From: Parietichytrium sp. I65-24A
Lineage: Eukaryota > Sar > Bigyra > Thraustochytrida > Thraustochytriidae
Direction: 5' to 3'
DNA length: 64,000 nt
NCBI GenBank assembly: GCA_012862575.1
Contig: BLSF01000002.1
Location: forward strand, 310,001 to 374,000
Shown: one piece after another, positions 60,598-64,000 of the stretch
Layout: each line of letters starts with the position of its first letter
How positions within the stretch are numbered: position 1 is the first letter of the stretch
Translations under genes and position numbers: made by a program
Notes under the pieces: generated by a model
Databases searched by the model: none
What the model saw: the letters and a program-made list of their open reading frames with translations, nothing else
What the model was told of the DNA's origin: nothing

Positions 60598-61792
60598 CGT
60601 TCTCGCAATGGCATTCTTGCCAAATAAATCATGACGACCCCGTGTGGCCAAGGCCCTTCTTTGATTTATGGTCCCCTGATGTCTCTATTCGCATCTCCGA
60701 ATGCCTGAGTTCACTACATCGCTTTCGATGGTTTTTGAACGAGACAACTTTGTTGCCGCGCTCTGTGTGATTATTACGGAGCCATCCTATCTTACCCTCT
60801 TCCTCGCGTCTTAACAAATGACTCATTTTACGATAAAATGGACTCCTCGAGACCGCGCGAACCTTGTATAAGATTTTTATTGAAAAGCACCTTGGTTTTA
60901 TCTGCATTACAATGGGGGGATCGATGTGACTTGTCAAGTTGCACACTTGTGTGTACGTCCACTTTTTCGAAGTCATGACCTCCAGCTTCGAGCCTTTTAT
61001 TTATCATTTTCTAACTAATCAACCATGAGCCACTCCAATGGACAGAGGCACGGATTGAATCTGTTGCGATCGGTGCGCATCGAAGAGTCCACAGACTTGC
61101 TCGCTCCTCTGTCTCCTCTGCGCTTTTTCTTCCTCATTCTCAGGCACATTGTGTATAGTTAGTTACATTGGGTCAAAATTACTTACCCTGTTCTGCACTT
61201 CCAATTACCTACAACACTAACTATCGCGAACAGAAAGAGACGTTGAGTCACAGTGCCATTATGTGCCATTACGTGCCATTGGACTGACCACACCACTGCG
61301 GCAGGCGCAGGGTTAGATTAACTCGCGTTAGCGTTGCGGTCATTGGTAGACGCAAGTTTTTAAGAGTCTGAAACCTCGCACAGGAACAGTAAAGCAAGCA
61401 GAGAGAACGGAGAGCGGAGAGGAAGGAGGCAAGCGAGCAAGGAGACCGCGTTTGAAATCTTTCGCGTGCACGCATACACGCCCCAGCGCCGGTCGGTACG
61501 TTCACGCAGCAGAGCTCGCCAGCCAGCCGGTCTTCGCGCTGAAGAGGGTAGAGAACCGCACGGCACGCACGGCACCCACGGCACGCAGGCTGACTTTTTG
61601 GAGTTGAGTATGAGTTGCAGCATGAGATAATTGGAGTTAGTGAGAGTGGACACGATACCCCGTGAGTGAAGAGAAATCAGATTGACAGTTCAGTTGCGGC
61701 TCCTTTTGAAAATACGGGCACCCCATTCTTGCACATCCACTTTTGCTCAGTTGCTCGCTACTCCCTCGCCATCTCCAAATTAAGGCGGCGGG
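60598..61792. other. Intergenic region
   Basis: No supported gene. GCACGGCACCCACGGCACGCA-type repeats lie at about 61559-61590. GTGAGT at about 61661 followed by GATTGACAG could bound a leader intron of the CFAP57-like gene. Confidence 0.45.
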
Positions 61793-64000
61793 ATGAGTGA
61801 GGAGAAGGAGATATTGTGGCCGGGAGAAACAGGCAATGAAGATGTGAAACAAGGACATGGTGCATCTAAAGGGGCGCAAAACGGTAGCGGCGCGATCTTG
61901 CAGCTCGAAGCGTCGGTGGGATTGTCTGCAACCTCAAAAGAGTCGGTGGTATACATCAGCGAACACGAGGTTGCTTACCCAGTCGCCAGACATCTCGCCA
62001 TCACTGCTGTGGATTCGCTGGAGTCAACTTTCAACTCGAGGCCGCGAGGAATCTCTACCTTAGCTGTATCACCGAACAAAGCTCTTGTGGCGATTGCAGA
62101 CGAGGGGGGCAGACAAGGGCAGGGTGTTGTCACCATATATCACGTACACACGCAAAAAGAGATCCGACACCTGTGTGTACCTGATTCGCTTGGTTGTGTG
62201 GTGTCCATGTCTTTTTCACATGATGGGAAATTCTTGATCACGCAGGGTGGACCTCCTGGTCTAGACTTGATTTATTGGAAGTGGGAGGCCGAACGCCCGC
62301 TTGCTCGGGTAAAGTCCCCTGAGCCAGCCTCTCGAGTTCATTTCCATCCCGGGGACAACAGCGTCGTCTCGACAAGCGGGCCAGGCTTATTAAAAACTTG
62401 GAAAATGTCCTCCAGCTTGTCAATGAAGCCGCATAGCTTATTCCCGCACAAAAAGGAGTCTTCAGAAAACTTCACTGACCATGCTTGGGTGAACAAAAAG
62501 GTTTTCGTAGCTCTCTGCGACACCGGGACTATGTACGTATTTCATGACGATTCTAGCCAAACGTCCTCTGGGAACACCTCCAGCAAACATCGCAGCTCAA
62601 ATGACTCTAAAATTGCTGGTGGGAAGGGCACTTCGGAGACTTCGTTTGTATTCGGGCGCCTCACTCTTCGGCAAACAATCTTACCGCAGCTCCGCGAGCA
62701 TCATGACAAGTTCCGAACGGAGAGCATCTGCGTCTATAATAAGGGGTTTATCGTAGTCGGTTCGCACGGCTACTTGAGTGTTTATGAGTCAACGATGCGT
62801 GAGAAGGAGGACATGTTTATGCAAATTAAGAGTTTCCACTCTCACACAAAGGAACACTTCATGTGTGCCGCGATATCCCCAAGCGGAGATCAAGTCATGT
62901 GCTCCAGCAAGGGCAACAAGTTCATGGCTTTTCCTTTAGGCAACATTGACATGCTCTCTGAGAATGAGGACTACTTTACTCCTTTTCCGTTCTCGCAGCA
63001 TGAAGGCCAAATCACGGCAATGGACATTTGCTTCGGGCCGAGGCCATCTCTTGTGACAGCGGGTACTGATAAACTTGTGCGTGTGATTAATTTTGAAAAT
63101 ATGCGCTGCGAGCTGGAGCATCGCATTTCCCCAGGATACGGCGACCCCATATCTATTGCCATACATCCAAGTGGGTCACTCCTTGCAATTGCTTTCAAAG
63201 AGCACGTCCGAGTCTTCGATATTTTGCTTGGCAAGCTAAGGGAGAAAGGCTGTATCTTCTTGAAGCAATGCACCGGTGTCCGATTTTCGTACGGGGGGCA
63301 GTACATCGCCTGTTCCACCAACATTCTCATCAATATCTACGCGACTTACACCGCAAAACTTGTGCACACTTGCTCCGAGCATATTGGGCAGGTGAAAAAT
63401 TTTGCGTTTACTCTGGACGACTCAGCACTTTTCTCGGTGGGCATGGACGGTGCCGTCTACGGGCGGCGAATGGACTCCAAGCAAGCTATCGAGCCTTTGT
63501 GTCAGACATTCGAGACATGCCAGCTGCTTTGTGTCGCAGCAACCACCAGTGGGGATTGCTGTGTAGTAGCAGGCACCGACGGCATTTTGCGGGAGCTTCG
63601 GGATGGAGCAGAAGCGTTTAGCTGCAACGTAGCAAGCGCACTCCAGGCGGAAAGCAAAACCTCTGAGGCATTCGATGCTGCCGAACGAAACGAGCTCTCT
63701 CCATCCGGGTCTTCCAAAGCTCAAAGTGCGCTAAAATTGGCGACGCACAGAACGACCATCACAGCCCTCTTGCTTCCTCCCGACGAGACGCTGTTACTTG
63801 CGGGCTTGTCTGACGGTTCCATTCGATCTTACCGGTGGCCACTCAGCAAATTTGGTGGAGAGTTTCAGGAAGTGAAGGCACACCTCGGTCCAATCATAAC
63901 TTTGAGATTGTCCGCATCTGAGGATCTACTATTCTCGTGTTCGATGGATGGCACTTGTCTCATGTACGGCCTGTGCGAGGCACAGAGCGAGAAAAAGCGC
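61793..64000 (+). CDS. CFAP57: CFAP57-like WD40 protein, C-terminus cut by window edge
   Basis: The frame is open from ATG 61793 to the right edge (736 codons). It carries WD40-type repeats over the whole length, in two propellers. The order of signatures follows CFAP57/WDR65: HFMCAAISPSGDQVMCSSKGNKFMAFPL, FSQHEGQITAMDICFGPRPSLVTAGTDKLVRVINFE, ISIAIHPSGSLLAIAFKEHVRVFDILL, GVRFSYGGQYIACSTNILINIYATYT, ALFSVGMDGAVYGRRM, LLAGLSDGSIRSYRWPL and EFQEVKAHLGPIITLRLSASEDLLFSCSMDGTCLMYGL. The coiled-coil tail expected of CFAP57 would lie past the edge. The protein belongs to the dynein g/d regulatory part of the 96-nm repeat in motile cilia. It implies that the organism makes motile cilia at some stage. 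Confidence 0.85.
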   Translation, partial: MSEEKEILWPGETGNEDVKQGHGASKGAQNGSGAILQLEASVGLSATSKESVVYISEHEVAYPVARHLAITAVDSLESTFNSRPRGISTLAVSPNKALVAIADEGGRQGQGVVTIYHVHTQKEIRHLCVPDSLGCVVSMSFSHDGKFLITQGGPPGLDLIYWKWEAERPLARVKSPEPASRVHFHPGDNSVVSTSGPGLLKTWKMSSSLSMKPHSLFPHKKESSENFTDHAWVNKKVFVALCDTGTMYVFHDDSSQTSSGNTSSKHRSSNDSKIAGGKGTSETSFVFGRLTLRQTILPQLREHHDKFRTESICVYNKGFIVVGSHGYLSVYESTMREKEDMFMQIKSFHSHTKEHFMCAAISPSGDQVMCSSKGNKFMAFPLGNIDMLSENEDYFTPFPFSQHEGQITAMDICFGPRPSLVTAGTDKLVRVINFENMRCELEHRISPGYGDPISIAIHPSGSLLAIAFKEHVRVFDILLGKLREKGCIFLKQCTGVRFSYGGQYIACSTNILINIYATYTAKLVHTCSEHIGQVKNFAFTLDDSALFSVGMDGAVYGRRMDSKQAIEPLCQTFETCQLLCVAATTSGDCCVVAGTDGILRELRDGAEAFSCNVASALQAESKTSEAFDAAERNELSPSGSSKAQSALKLATHRTTITALLLPPDETLLLAGLSDGSIRSYRWPLSKFGGEFQEVKAHLGPIITLRLSASEDLLFSCSMDGTCLMYGLCEAQSEKKR

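Overview
This is eukaryotic nuclear DNA. It carries about twenty protein genes on both strands, mostly single-exon, with a few short GT-AG introns (74-216 bp). There are eukaryotic housekeeping genes (uL22/RPL17, H2A.Z, eIF4G, two RNA polymerase I subunits, DPH2, SEH1), pol III tRNA genes and many CT/GA microsatellites. The secreted EGF-like protein at 52 kb looks like a family I know from stramenopiles. A CFAP57-like WD40 protein, an SFI1-like protein and a CCDC138-like protein point to an organism that builds cilia and basal bodies. My best guess is an intron-poor flagellate stramenopile, perhaps a thraustochytrid. This rests on remembered family resemblance, not on a search. All three stop codons are used normally.

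Left part (1-24.8 kb): an LRR protein running off the left edge; a TMEM87-type Golgi membrane protein; a SAM methyltransferase; a basic/acidic hypothetical protein; a tandem cathepsin X-like protein whose first domain has lost its catalytic residues; a second LRR protein; a cluster of six tRNA-Gln genes (five CUG, one UUG); an Old Yellow Enzyme; RPA43 of RNA polymerase I; DPH2 of diphthamide synthesis; a cyclic-nucleotide-gated-type channel with an unusual pore; and a CTD-type phosphatase.

Middle (24.8-33.5 kb): an 8.6 kb stretch with no convincing large gene. It lies between two paralogous CTD-type phosphatase genes that point away from each other. It holds microsatellites, a 44-bp exact tandem duplication, repeated short palindromes, one possible small two-exon gene and the worn remains of a Copia-type LTR retroelement on the minus strand.

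Right part (33.5-64 kb): the second phosphatase; an SFI1-like centrin-binding protein and an ARMH3 homologue sharing one divergent promoter; eIF4G; RPA12 of RNA polymerase I with a 9-bp minisatellite against its start codon; SEH1 of the nuclear pore; RPL17; the secreted EGF protein; a CCDC138-like coiled-coil protein; histone H2A.Z; a class III PLP decarboxylase; and a CFAP57-like protein running off the right edge.

The genes do not form one pathway. Recurring themes are ribosome production and translation (RPA43, RPA12, RPL17, eIF4G, DPH2, tRNA-Gln), Golgi membranes (TMEM87, ARMH3) and centriole or cilium proteins (SFI1-like, CCDC138-like, CFAP57-like). A regulatory theme stands out: GA-rich tracts, purine-rich on the coding strand, lie in the 5' flanks of many genes.
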